Below are positions 1 to 6,044 of a stretch of 6,500 bases of DNA, in pieces. Below the pieces are notes generated by a model. It saw nothing but the letters and a program-made list of their open reading frames with translations, was not told the DNA's origin and ran no database searches. The stretch's first letter is position 1. Each line of letters starts with the position of its first letter. The translations under genes and the position numbers were made by a program. Source of the DNA: Mycobacterium sp. (GTDB lineage Bacteria > Actinomycetota > Actinomycetes > Mycobacteriales > Mycobacteriaceae); contig JAQSXQ010000109.1 of the NCBI GenBank assembly GCA_029256565.1, positions 1 to 6,500 of the forward strand. The letters are read 5' to 3'.

Positions 1-387
1 GATGCGACGCACCGTCCCGCGCGGTTCGGTGTCGAAGTGGTTGTGCACCCACACCACGCAGTGCGGGACGCCCGCGACCCGGGCGGCGACCCTGCCGAGT
101 AGCTCGGCGTTGTAGCCGCGCAGCAGGACCACGTCGGGCCGGAATGCACGCATCTCGCGGATCAGGTCGCGCAGCGCTCCGAACGCCTGGCGCTTGCTAC
201 GTTGCAGCGCAACGGCTCTGACGTCACCGAGGTCGGCGAACAGCTCCCCTTCGGCGCCGATGCAGACGACTGCGGGCTCGAAGCGCGCGCGGTCGAGGTT
301 GGGCATCAGCGTCGTGACGTGGCGCTCCGCTCCGCCGACGCCGAGGTCGGGTACCACGTACATCACGCGCAACCGCCGTTCGGTCAC
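1..387 (-). CDS. GT4-type glycosyltransferase, N-terminal part (gene continues past left edge)
   Basis: Reading the minus strand from a GTG at 387-385 gives 129 codons with no stop, open at the window edge. The N-terminus reads LRVMYVVPDLGVGGAERH (residues 6-23): a first Rossmann beta-strand followed by the glycine-rich GGAE loop typical of the acceptor-side domain of GT4 (GT-B fold) glycosyltransferases. Further on, residues 84-100 (RPDVVLLRGYNAELLGR) and PHCVVWVHNHF (107-117) fit the following strands of that domain. The sugar-nucleotide domain lies outside the window, so donor and product cannot be predicted. The GTG overlaps the TGA of the upstream glycosyltransferase gene as GTGA, the same junction type used elsewhere in this cluster, which supports the start. 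The Shine-Dalgarno match is weak, so translational coupling is likely. Inferred role: cytoplasmic addition of a sugar to the polysaccharide repeat unit exported by the neighbouring flippase. Confidence 0.85.
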   Translation of the reverse strand, partial: MTERRLRVMYVVPDLGVGGAERHVTTLMPNLDRARFEPAVVCIGAEGELFADLGDVRAVALQRSKRQAFGALRDLIREMRAFRPDVVLLRGYNAELLGRVAARVAGVPHCVVWVHNHFDTEPRGTVRRI

Positions 388-1454
388 CGGAGGGCACCGC
401 GGTAGATGCCGTCGAACTCGCGCCACGCCACGTCGACGTCGAATCGCTCGCGCACCCGGCGCAGAGCCGCGTTGCCGAGATCGGTTCTGCGATCCGCGTT
501 CTCGATCACGTCGCACAGTTCGTCGGCGAGGCGACCGGCATCACCGGGCGGCACCAGGATTCCCGCGTCGTCACCGACCATCTCCGGTATGCCACCCACC
601 GGGCTGGAGATGACGCACAGCCCGTTGGCCATGGCCTCGAGCACCGCCATCGGTTGACCCTCGTAGTGCGAGGCCAGAACCAAGACCTGCGACGACCGCA
701 GCATCTGGGGCACCCGGCGCGGATCGACCCACCCGGTGACGTCGACCGACGGTTCCAGACCGAGTTCGGCGACCAGTTCGCGGGCCCGCGACACCTCGCC
801 GTCACCGGCGAGGGTGAGGTGCGCCGACGTCCGGTCGCCGAGTCGCGCCGTCATCGTCCGCCACGCCTCGATGAGGGTGAACACGCCCTTGTCGTCCTCG
901 ATGCGGCCGAGGAACAGCACGCGTACGGGATCGCCCGCAGCCGGCTGCACCGCGGCCCCGACGGGTCGGATCGGGTTGGGCACGACGCTGACTCGCGCCC
1001 GCGGCTCGATCGAACGCAGCCGCTGCGCCCACGTCTCGCCCAGCGCGACCACGGCCGCGGAGTGGGCGAGCATGTCGCGGACCAGCCACTGCACCGCGGC
1101 CGGCGAGCCTGCGTAGAACACGTCGAACATGGCGCCGTGCACGTGGGACACGACCGGGACGCCGAAGGCCCGCGCGATCCGCGCGAACGTCGCCTTGCGG
1201 AAGAAGCTGCCTCGTGACGCCACGTGCAGGTGCACCACCGTCGGTCGGCGCCACGCCATCCGGTGGGTGAACCGGACCAGGGCCACCAGGAACTGCCCGA
1301 CCTTGGCGGCCGCGCTGCCATCGCGGTGGCTCGCGACGTGGGAGATCCCCCACTGCTCGCGCAGCGGCGTCGTCAACATGCTGCGGACGAACGTCGACAC
1401 ACCACCCTTGGTCTCGGTGCTCGTCGACACCCACAGCGCCGTCGGCACGGTCAC
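384..1454 (-). CDS. GT4 family glycosyltransferase, complete
   Basis: The 356-residue protein has the usual length and layout of a GT4 (GT-B fold) retaining glycosyltransferase. The N-terminal domain has the glycine loop ETKGGVSTF (14-22) and the strand VVHLHVASRG (73-82). The C-terminal donor domain begins near VLFLGRIEDDKG (179-190), with the conserved Arg184 and Lys189 that contact the nucleotide-sugar phosphates in this family. The E-x7-E signature follows as Glu265 and Glu273 (EGQPMAVLE), then the SSPVGGIPE loop (283-291). There are no membrane segments, so it is a cytoplasmic or peripheral enzyme that probably extends a lipid-linked repeat unit. Donor and acceptor are unknown. Its GTG start overlaps the TGA of the Wzz-like gene as GTGA, and its own TGA overlaps the GTG of the next glycosyltransferase. 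A second GTG two codons later (1448) is an alternative start with a slightly better-spaced AGG. All catalytic signatures are intact. Confidence 0.93.
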   Translation of the reverse strand: MTVPTALWVSTSTETKGGVSTFVRSMLTTPLREQWGISHVASHRDGSAAAKVGQFLVALVRFTHRMAWRRPTVVHLHVASRGSFFRKATFARIARAFGVPVVSHVHGAMFDVFYAGSPAAVQWLVRDMLAHSAAVVALGETWAQRLRSIEPRARVSVVPNPIRPVGAAVQPAAGDPVRVLFLGRIEDDKGVFTLIEAWRTMTARLGDRTSAHLTLAGDGEVSRARELVAELGLEPSVDVTGWVDPRRVPQMLRSSQVLVLASHYEGQPMAVLEAMANGLCVISSPVGGIPEMVGDDAGILVPPGDAGRLADELCDVIENADRRTDLGNAALRRVRERFDVDVAWREFDGIYRGALR

Positions 1455-2878
1455 TGGCCTGCGGCGTCCGCGTACGCCGGGGTGCGGGCCGCGACCAGCG
1501 GGTCGACCCTCGGTCCTGCGGTAGCGGGCTTGCCTGCGCGGGAGGTGAAGCCGCGTGCGCGCGACGTTCCGGAGAGCACCGATCCGATCAGTCGCGCGCC
1601 GAAGGACGTGAGCAGCGCGGAGGCTTCGGCGATGTCGGTCGTACGCGACTTCGACGCGTCGACGACGAGCAGCACGCCGTCACCTGCCGCACAGAGGATC
1701 TGCGACTCCGCGGCATCGGTGATGGGCGGTGCCGCGATGACGACGAAGTCGAACTCCTCGGTCAGCCGGGCCAGTAGCGCAGTCACGCGCGGCGCGGTGA
1801 CGGTGGTGAAGGGCGTGCCCGACACGCGGCCCGACGACATCTCGCTGAGCTGGGTGTCGGTGGTGCGCAGGATCGCGTCGAGGTCGAGCGTCTCGTCCAG
1901 CAGCGCCTCGCCGAACCCGAACGCATCGGGTGCATGCAGGTCCGCGTTCACCAGTACCGTGCGCAGCCCCTGCGCGGCCCGGCCCCTGGCGAGTTCGCGC
2001 GCCATGTCCACGGTTTCGGCCGTGGCCACAGTCGACGTCACGGTCACGACCGCACGCTGGGGGAGCCCGGCCAGACCGACCGCGTTGACCAGCTGCTGGA
2101 CGCGGTGGGTCCGCAGGGCGCGGCTGCGTGCCGACTTGGCCGCGGGCACCTCGACGATCGGAGCGAGCCCGGTCTTGGCCGCGAGTTCGGCGGCCGTGGG
2201 AGTGCGACGCGAGACGGCGCCCGCCGCGACGGCAACCAGGCAGCCCAGCAGCAGTCCGCCGATCAGCGCGAGCAGCGCACCCGGCAAGGCGTTCGGCGAA
2301 CTCTCGCTCATCCCCGACTCGAGCTGCATGCTCTTCAACGTGTTGGTGCTGTCGGCGTTGATCTGATTGACCTGCTGTTGAAGCTGGTCGAGGGACACAC
2401 CGGAGGCCACGCCGTTGGCCTGCCGGGCGTCGTCGAAGGGCTTGCGGACCGCGGCGATCGTCTCGTCCCTGGCCACCTGCAGCTGCGCGTTGATGTCGTC
2501 GCGGAACATCTGTGCCGCTGCGGGTGCGGCGATCTCGGCCGAGGGGCGCGACTCGGACGTCGCCTCGACGTAGATGATCGGGCTGGCGGCGGCCGTCCGA
2601 GCGTGCATCGTCACGTCGGCGGGCACGGTGCCCGTCCGCTTGAGCTTGTTCTGGTAGCCGCTGCTGTTGAAGTAGTCGACGTAGCCCGACGCCAGCACGC
2701 CGTCCTGCTCGGGCGCCCTATCGGTCGTCGCGGTACTGAGCGTCGCCCAGCCGGTGTAGTGCGTGGGCTGAGAGAGGCCGTACGCGTAACCCGCGATCGC
2801 GGCGACCAGGCCGAGCGCGAGCACCGGCCAGAGGTGCCTGCGGATCCGGTCCGTGTAGAGATTCCAAGCGTGGTTCAC
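1451..2878 (-). CDS. Wzz-type chain-length determinant fused to a degenerate BY-kinase-like (Wzc/CpsD) domain
   Basis: The 475-residue inner-membrane protein has the bitopic Wzz layout: short cytoplasmic start, TM1 about 17-35 (LWPVLALGLVAAIAGYAYG), an external loop with coiled-coil-prone helices (about 110-195, e.g. SLDQLQQQVNQI), TM2 about 199-222, then a cytoplasmic domain of about 250 residues. The cytoplasmic part has the fold pattern of bacterial tyrosine kinases/ParA-like ATPases: VVTVTS (277-282), TVLVNADLHAP (307-317) at the Walker A' place and FDFVVIAAPP (376-385) at the Walker B place. The nucleotide-binding residues are gone, however: no GKT/GKS at 281-290 (TSTVATAETV) and Ala replaces the Walker B Asp (IAAPP rather than IDTPP). 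The tail has one Tyr (469) instead of a tyrosine cluster. Such proteins set polymer length or scaffold export; here kinase activity seems unlikely. The GTG start is the only upstream in-frame option and is preceded by GGAGG. Confidence 0.88.
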   Translation of the reverse strand: MNHAWNLYTDRIRRHLWPVLALGLVAAIAGYAYGLSQPTHYTGWATLSTATTDRAPEQDGVLASGYVDYFNSSGYQNKLKRTGTVPADVTMHARTAAASPIIYVEATSESRPSAEIAAPAAAQMFRDDINAQLQVARDETIAAVRKPFDDARQANGVASGVSLDQLQQQVNQINADSTNTLKSMQLESGMSESSPNALPGALLALIGGLLLGCLVAVAAGAVSRRTPTAAELAAKTGLAPIVEVPAAKSARSRALRTHRVQQLVNAVGLAGLPQRAVVTVTSTVATAETVDMARELARGRAAQGLRTVLVNADLHAPDAFGFGEALLDETLDLDAILRTTDTQLSEMSSGRVSGTPFTTVTAPRVTALLARLTEEFDFVVIAAPPITDAAESQILCAAGDGVLLVVDASKSRTTDIAEASALLTSFGARLIGSVLSGTSRARGFTSRAGKPATAGPRVDPLVAARTPAYADAAGQ

Positions 2879-2922
2879 TGCGCCTCCATGTGCTGAAGTT
2901 CGGGGGTTCGAGATGCGGTCAT
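2875..2922 (-). CDS. Possible 15-codon micro-ORF bridging the flippase and Wzz genes
   Basis: Between the flippase stop and the Wzz start the minus strand reads ATG at 2922-2920 and codes for MTASRTPELQHMEAQ before TGA at 2877-2875. Its ATG overlaps the flippase TGA (ATGA) and its TGA overlaps the Wzz GTG (GTGA). A GGTGGGA stretch about 5 bases before the ATG could serve as a ribosome site. The peptide resembles nothing I know. The likely function, if translated, is to carry ribosomes across the 40-base gap so that flippase and Wzz synthesis stay coupled, rather than to make a working peptide. It may equally be chance, since an ORF this short carries no coding statistics. Confidence 0.3.
   Translation of the reverse strand: MTASRTPELQHMEAQ
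2883..2887 (-). promoter_or_regulatory. Ribosome binding site for the Wzz-like gene
   Basis: The minus strand shows GGAGG with only 4 bases (CGCA) before the GTG at 2878. The spacing is slightly tight, but the match to the anti-Shine-Dalgarno is full. No other start codon lies in frame between this point and the flippase stop, so it fixes the Wzz start. The site lies inside the putative micro-ORF. Confidence 0.6.
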
Positions 2923-4484
2923 GGGCGTCCCACCGTCTGCTTGACCTTGGCGATGCCGACGCCGGCGAGCTGCCGCATCGTGGCGGGCGCCAGTAGGAAC
3001 AGGGCTCCGACGTAGGCCGATGAGAAGATCAGGACGTCGAGCGCGAGCAGCCCGATGGCCGCTGCGCCGGTGGTCGAATTGGCATGCACGACGGCATGTT
3101 CGAGATAGGCCGTGACGAGCGCTGCGGCCGTGGCGGCGAGCAGCGAGGGCAACAGGGCCCGGGCCACGGAGCGGTAGGGCACGTCGACGACCTGCTTGGC
3201 GAGCTTGGCGACGATCAGCGCGACCAGGATGGTGGTGATCGAGATGGCCAGTGCGACGCCGGTGAGTCCGAGCGGGCCCACGAGGGCCAGGGCAAGCGCG
3301 ATGCCGACGCCGACTTCGGTTGCCGTGCACCAGTTGAGCAGGGAGGTGCGACCTGCGCCCTTGATCGCCTCCTCGCCGACGATGCCGAGGGCCCTGCCGA
3401 TGCCGAGTCCGGCCATCGCGGCGACCGCGTGGCCCGCATGCCGCCACGGCTCGCCGAGGATGACCACGACTGCGGGTTCGCCGAGGACGATCATCATCGC
3501 GGTCAGCGGCGCGCCGCCGATCATGGCCCACTGCAGCGCGCGCAGATAGCCCGACCGCATGCGGGTGGCGTCGTGGGCGATCCGCGAGAACGCCGGGAAC
3601 AGCGCCACCGCGCCGACGTCGACGATGATCCGTTCCGGGATCTGTGCGATGCGCTGGGCGTAGCGGTACTGGCCGAGTTCGGCGGCGCCGAGGGAACGGC
3701 CGACGATGACGGCTTCGGCGATGCCCTTGACCCGGAACCCCACCTGCGAGGCCACCAGTGGTGAACCGAACTTGGCGAGTTCGCGCCACAGCGTGAAGTC
3801 GAAGCGGCCGCGGCCTGGTCGCCAGCCGCTGATCCACCACACCCCGACGACCCAGACGAGGGTCGACGCGTAGGACCCGACGACCATGCTCCACACGCCC
3901 CAGCCGCAGGCGGCCAGCGTGACCGCCACGGTCGCGAACGTGAGCGATACGGCGGGGCCGACGATGATGCGCCTGCGGACGTTGAAGTCCCGCTGCAGCA
4001 TCGCCTCGGGCACGTTGGTGAGGGCGAAGAGCAGCAGGGTGCCGGACGTGGCCGCCGCGACCAGACCGACCGTCTGATCGTCGAACACCATGCTGACCAC
4101 CGGGGCGATGGCGAGTACGCCGACGCACAGCACGGCACCGCTGAGCAGCGTCGCGCGGAACACGGTCTCCGCGGCGTCGTCGATGCGCCCGCCGCGCTGT
4201 ACCAGCGCTGCGCGCAGTCCGCCCTCGACGAAGTCGAACAGCGCCGTCGTCAGCACGGTGCCTGCCGTGAAGATCCCCACCTCGGCGGGAGTCAGCAGCC
4301 GGGCCAGCGCCACGACCTGCGCGAGCGTGACCAGCTCGCCCACGACCAGTGCGAGCGCGGATGCCGACGCGACGAGGCCGATCTTCCTGCGCAGCGAACC
4401 CTCGGATTCCCCGGGTGACGAGCCGTCGCCGTCGGCACGTACCGCTGCGTCTTCCCCCGAGGGGCTCGACGGCACATCCGACAT
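2919..4484 (-). CDS. Wzx/PST-type polysaccharide flippase (MOP superfamily)
   Basis: The 521-residue protein is mostly hydrophobic, with about 12-14 predicted transmembrane helices after a hydrophilic, acidic, Ser/Gly-rich N-terminal tail of about 30 residues. Family signatures of the polysaccharide transporter (RfbX/WzxC-like) group are visible: ARLLTPAEVGIFTAGTVL (61-78), FVEGGLRAALVQRG (85-98) and LQRDFNVRRRIIVGP (163-177). These proteins flip undecaprenyl- or polyprenyl-linked oligosaccharide units across the cytoplasmic membrane for polymerisation outside. I start at the ATG at 4484. An in-frame TTG at 4502 would add six residues (MRIERS). Neither has a strong Shine-Dalgarno; the ATG has a partial GAGCGAAG a few bases upstream. 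The gene is first in its operon: upstream lies a roughly 310-base gap and then the terminator of the steroid operon. Downstream it connects to the Wzz-like gene through an ATGA overlap with a micro-ORF. Substrate is unknown; a neighbouring Wzz and two glycosyltransferases support a heteropolysaccharide. Confidence 0.9.
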   Translation of the reverse strand: MSDVPSSPSGEDAAVRADGDGSSPGESEGSLRRKIGLVASASALALVVGELVTLAQVVALARLLTPAEVGIFTAGTVLTTALFDFVEGGLRAALVQRGGRIDDAAETVFRATLLSGAVLCVGVLAIAPVVSMVFDDQTVGLVAAATSGTLLLFALTNVPEAMLQRDFNVRRRIIVGPAVSLTFATVAVTLAACGWGVWSMVVGSYASTLVWVVGVWWISGWRPGRGRFDFTLWRELAKFGSPLVASQVGFRVKGIAEAVIVGRSLGAAELGQYRYAQRIAQIPERIIVDVGAVALFPAFSRIAHDATRMRSGYLRALQWAMIGGAPLTAMMIVLGEPAVVVILGEPWRHAGHAVAAMAGLGIGRALGIVGEEAIKGAGRTSLLNWCTATEVGVGIALALALVGPLGLTGVALAISITTILVALIVAKLAKQVVDVPYRSVARALLPSLLAATAAALVTAYLEHAVVHANSTTGAAAIGLLALDVLIFSSAYVGALFLLAPATMRQLAGVGIAKVKQTVGRP

Positions 4485-4552
4485 ACTTCGCTCGATTCGC
4501 AATCTGCTGCGCGTTTATGGGGCGGTGGCGGTCCAAAACACATTTTCACCAG

Positions 4553-4622
4553 CGTCAACACGCAGAACTAGTCCGGCTTGGTCACCGTACACGTGATTGC
4601 TAAAACGTTGCTAGTGTTGACG
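4553..4622. repeat. Long-spaced inverted repeat, 9-bp arms, in the promoter region
   Basis: CGTCAACAC at 4553-4561 and its exact complement GTGTTGACG at 4614-4622 are separated by 52 bases. Both arms contain TTGAC-like sequence pointing outward. A distance of 61 bases between equivalent points is close to six helical turns, which would suit two dimers of one regulator or DNA looping. It could also be chance, since 9-bp arms are short at this spacing. Confidence 0.4.
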
Positions 4623-4707
4623 TAGCGAATCCGGCTAAGTGTGACCTACGCATCACTGCGCAGCACGAGGAGAAGGTTCCGGCAGGTCGCGGCGTCGCGA
4701 GTGGGAG

Positions 4708-4723
4708 CTGACGACTGCGTCAG
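4708..4723. repeat. Small palindrome CTGACG-ACTG-CGTCAG
   Basis: Perfect 6-bp arms with a 4-base spacer, in the gene-free interval upstream of the flippase gene. The layout TGACG-N4-CGTCA is that of a dimeric repressor operator, but I recognise no regulator for it. It does not match the KstR cholesterol-regulon motif as I remember it (AAC-N2-GTT core). It is too short to be a terminator on its own. Confidence 0.35.
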
Positions 4724-4795
4724 GCAAACCAGGAAGTACGTCTGGGCACGTTGCGGCCGCGCACCTGGGCTCGCGTGCTACCCCGTCAACGACGA

Positions 4796-4853
4796 CGAGC
4801 AGACGCGGAATCGCACGACCGAGGTCGATTCAGTGCGATTCCGCGTCTGCTCG
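4796..4853 (-). terminator. Perfect 21-bp hairpin terminating the chsH2-chsH1-ltp2 transcript
   Basis: Arms at 4796-4816 and 4833-4853 are exact complements over 21 bp (left arm begins CGAGCAGACGCGGAATCGCA), with a 16-base loop that itself contains a mini-palindrome GACCGAGGTC (4817-4826). It starts 21 bases after the ltp2 TAA. The minus-strand sequence after the stem (TCGTCGTTGACGGGG) has no U-tract, so this is a long-stem terminator without a classic tail, as is common in mycobacteria. From memory, the arm resembles a dispersed mycobacterial terminator family (GAGCAGACGC...ATCGC; 'TRIT' hairpins in M. tuberculosis), but I cannot verify that here. It separates the steroid operon from the polysaccharide operon. 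Confidence 0.8.
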
Positions 4854-4874
4854 CGGAGGGAGTGCGGTGCGGGG

Positions 4875-6044
4875 TTACCCGAGGATGAGGCCGGAGGTGG
4901 GCACACCGGTGCCCGCTGTGACGAGGACGTGCTCGACGTCGGGTACCGGGTTGACCGAGGTACCGCGCAGCTGGCGGACGCCCTCGGCAATGCCGTTCAT
5001 GCCATGGATGTAGGCCTCGCCGAGCTGGCCGCCATGGGTGTTGATCGGCAGCCGCCCACCGATCTCGATGGCGCCATCGGCGATGAAGTCCTTGGCCTCA
5101 CCCCAGCCGCAGAACCCGAGTTCCTCCAACTGGATCAGGGTGAACGGCGTGAAGTGGTCGTACAGGATGGCGGTCTGGATGTCGGTCGGCTTCAGCCCGG
5201 ACTGCGACCACAGCTGCTTGCCGACCAGGCCCATCTCGGGCAGGCCGTCGAGTTCGGGCCGGTAGTAGCTCACCATCGAGTACTGGTTCGGGCTGGCACC
5301 CTGGGCGGCGGCTTCGATGACGGCAGGCCGGTGCTTGAGATCCTTCGCGCGCTCGGCCGAGACGATCACCAGCGCCACGCCGCCGTCGGTCTCCTGGCAG
5401 CAGTCCAGCAGCCGCAGGGGTTCGGCGATCCACCGCGAGTTCTGATGATCCTCGATGGTGATGGGCTTCTCGTAGAAATACGCCTTGGGGTTGTTCGCCG
5501 CGTGCTTGCGATCCGCCACCGAGACTGCGCCGAAGTCGCGGCTGGTGGCGCCCGACAGATGCATGTAGCGCTTGGCGATCATCGCCACCTGCGCAGCCGG
5601 CGTCGACAGGCCGTGCGGGTACGAGAACGAGTTGTCCACTCCGGTGGAGTCGGCGTTCTCGACGAGGCGCATCTGCACCTGGCCGAACCGCATCCCGGAC
5701 CGCTCGTTGAAGGCGCGGTAGGCCACGACGCAGTCGGCCACGCCGGTGGCGACCGCGATCGCGGCCTGCTGGACCGTCGCGCACGCCGCGCCGCCGCCAT
5801 GGTGAATCTTGGAGAAGAACTTGAGGTCGCCGATGCCCGTCGCGCGCGCGACGGCCACCTCGGTGTTGGAGTCCATCGTGAACGTCGTCATGCCGTCGAC
5901 GTCGGCGGGCGTCAGCCCCGCGTCGTCCAGCGCGGCGAGCACGGCCTCGGCGGCCAGGCGCAACTCGCTGCGGCCGGAGTCCTTCGAGAAGTCGGTGGCA
6001 CCGATGCCCGCGATCGCGGCCTTGCCCGACAATGGCCCCGGCAT
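4875..6044 (-). CDS. ltp2: Ltp2, steroid side-chain retro-aldolase (thiolase-like lipid-transfer protein)
   Basis: The 389-residue protein resembles M. tuberculosis Ltp2 (Rv3540c) along its whole length, e.g. ATDFSKDSGRSELRLAAEAV (16-35), GVDNSFSYPHGLSTPAAQVA (135-154), GRLPINTHGGQLGEAYIHG (330-348) and the C-terminal GTGVPTSGLILG. Ltp2 cleaves 17-hydroxy-3-oxo-4-pregnene-20-carboxyl-CoA to androstenedione and propionyl-CoA in cytoplasmic cholesterol side-chain degradation, in complex with the DUF35 domain of ChsH2. It has a thiolase fold: Cys88 remains at the nucleophile region (GGGAACATV), but the C-terminal catalytic Cys motif is replaced by TAGTGVPTSG. Tyr295 (LYDHF) and Tyr345 (EAYIHG) correspond to the conserved active-site tyrosines proposed for the aldolase reaction. 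The ATG overlaps the chsH1 stop by one base (TGATG) and has a strong ribosome site. A TTG four codons later matches the shorter M. tuberculosis start but is less likely. This is the last gene before the terminator. In M. tuberculosis the operon is KstR-repressed; its promoter is outside this window. Confidence 0.95.
   Translation of the reverse strand: MPGPLSGKAAIAGIGATDFSKDSGRSELRLAAEAVLAALDDAGLTPADVDGMTTFTMDSNTEVAVARATGIGDLKFFSKIHHGGGAACATVQQAAIAVATGVADCVVAYRAFNERSGMRFGQVQMRLVENADSTGVDNSFSYPHGLSTPAAQVAMIAKRYMHLSGATSRDFGAVSVADRKHAANNPKAYFYEKPITIEDHQNSRWIAEPLRLLDCCQETDGGVALVIVSAERAKDLKHRPAVIEAAAQGASPNQYSMVSYYRPELDGLPEMGLVGKQLWSQSGLKPTDIQTAILYDHFTPFTLIQLEELGFCGWGEAKDFIADGAIEIGGRLPINTHGGQLGEAYIHGMNGIAEGVRQLRGTSVNPVPDVEHVLVTAGTGVPTSGLILG

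Larger units (their letters stand above)
4485..4795 (-). promoter_or_regulatory. Gene-free interval, presumed promoter and leader region of the polysaccharide operon
   Basis: About 310 bases lie between the flippase start and the hairpin after ltp2. The part from about 4503 to 4640 is clearly richer in A/T than its surroundings, as expected for a promoter in a high-GC genome. On the minus strand TTGACG (4558-4553) could be a -35 element, but no TANNNT -10 lies 16-19 bases after it. TACGGT (4589-4584) fits a -10 but lacks a -35, and TAAACG (about 4518) is a further weak -10 candidate. I cannot assign the start of transcription. Reading frames crossing the gap on either strand have no credible start plus ribosome site, and I see no RNA gene in it. 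Confidence 0.4.

Noticed and set aside
1224..2366. A 380-codon open frame on the plus strand opposite the GT4 and Wzz-like genes
   Set aside because: Its composition is dominated by Ser, Ala, Arg and Thr with no domain signature, no ribosome site supports it, and the minus strand codes for recognisable proteins throughout.
1934..2896. A 320-codon plus-strand frame opposite the Wzz-like gene
   Set aside because: Gly/Arg/Val/Asp-rich antisense shadow without recognisable motifs. The minus-strand product has clear membrane segments and a family layout.
2875..4536. A 553-codon minus-strand frame over the flippase gene
   Set aside because: It is an Arg-rich out-of-frame translation of the flippase gene. 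Only its last 15 codons, which lie in the gap before the Wzz gene, could be translated separately; they are reported as a possible micro-ORF.
4553..4558. TTGACG on the minus strand as the -35 box of the polysaccharide operon
   Set aside because: No TANNNT-like -10 occurs at 16-19 bases downstream (the sequence there is TTGGACC), so a sigma-A promoter cannot be assigned on this basis.
4604..4609. AACGTT core as a possible KstR operator upstream of the flippase gene
   Set aside because: The KstR motif as I know it has AAC and GTT separated by two bases with outer T/A positions. Here there is no spacer and the flanks are not symmetrical. The KstR site of the steroid operon should lie upstream of its first gene, outside this window.
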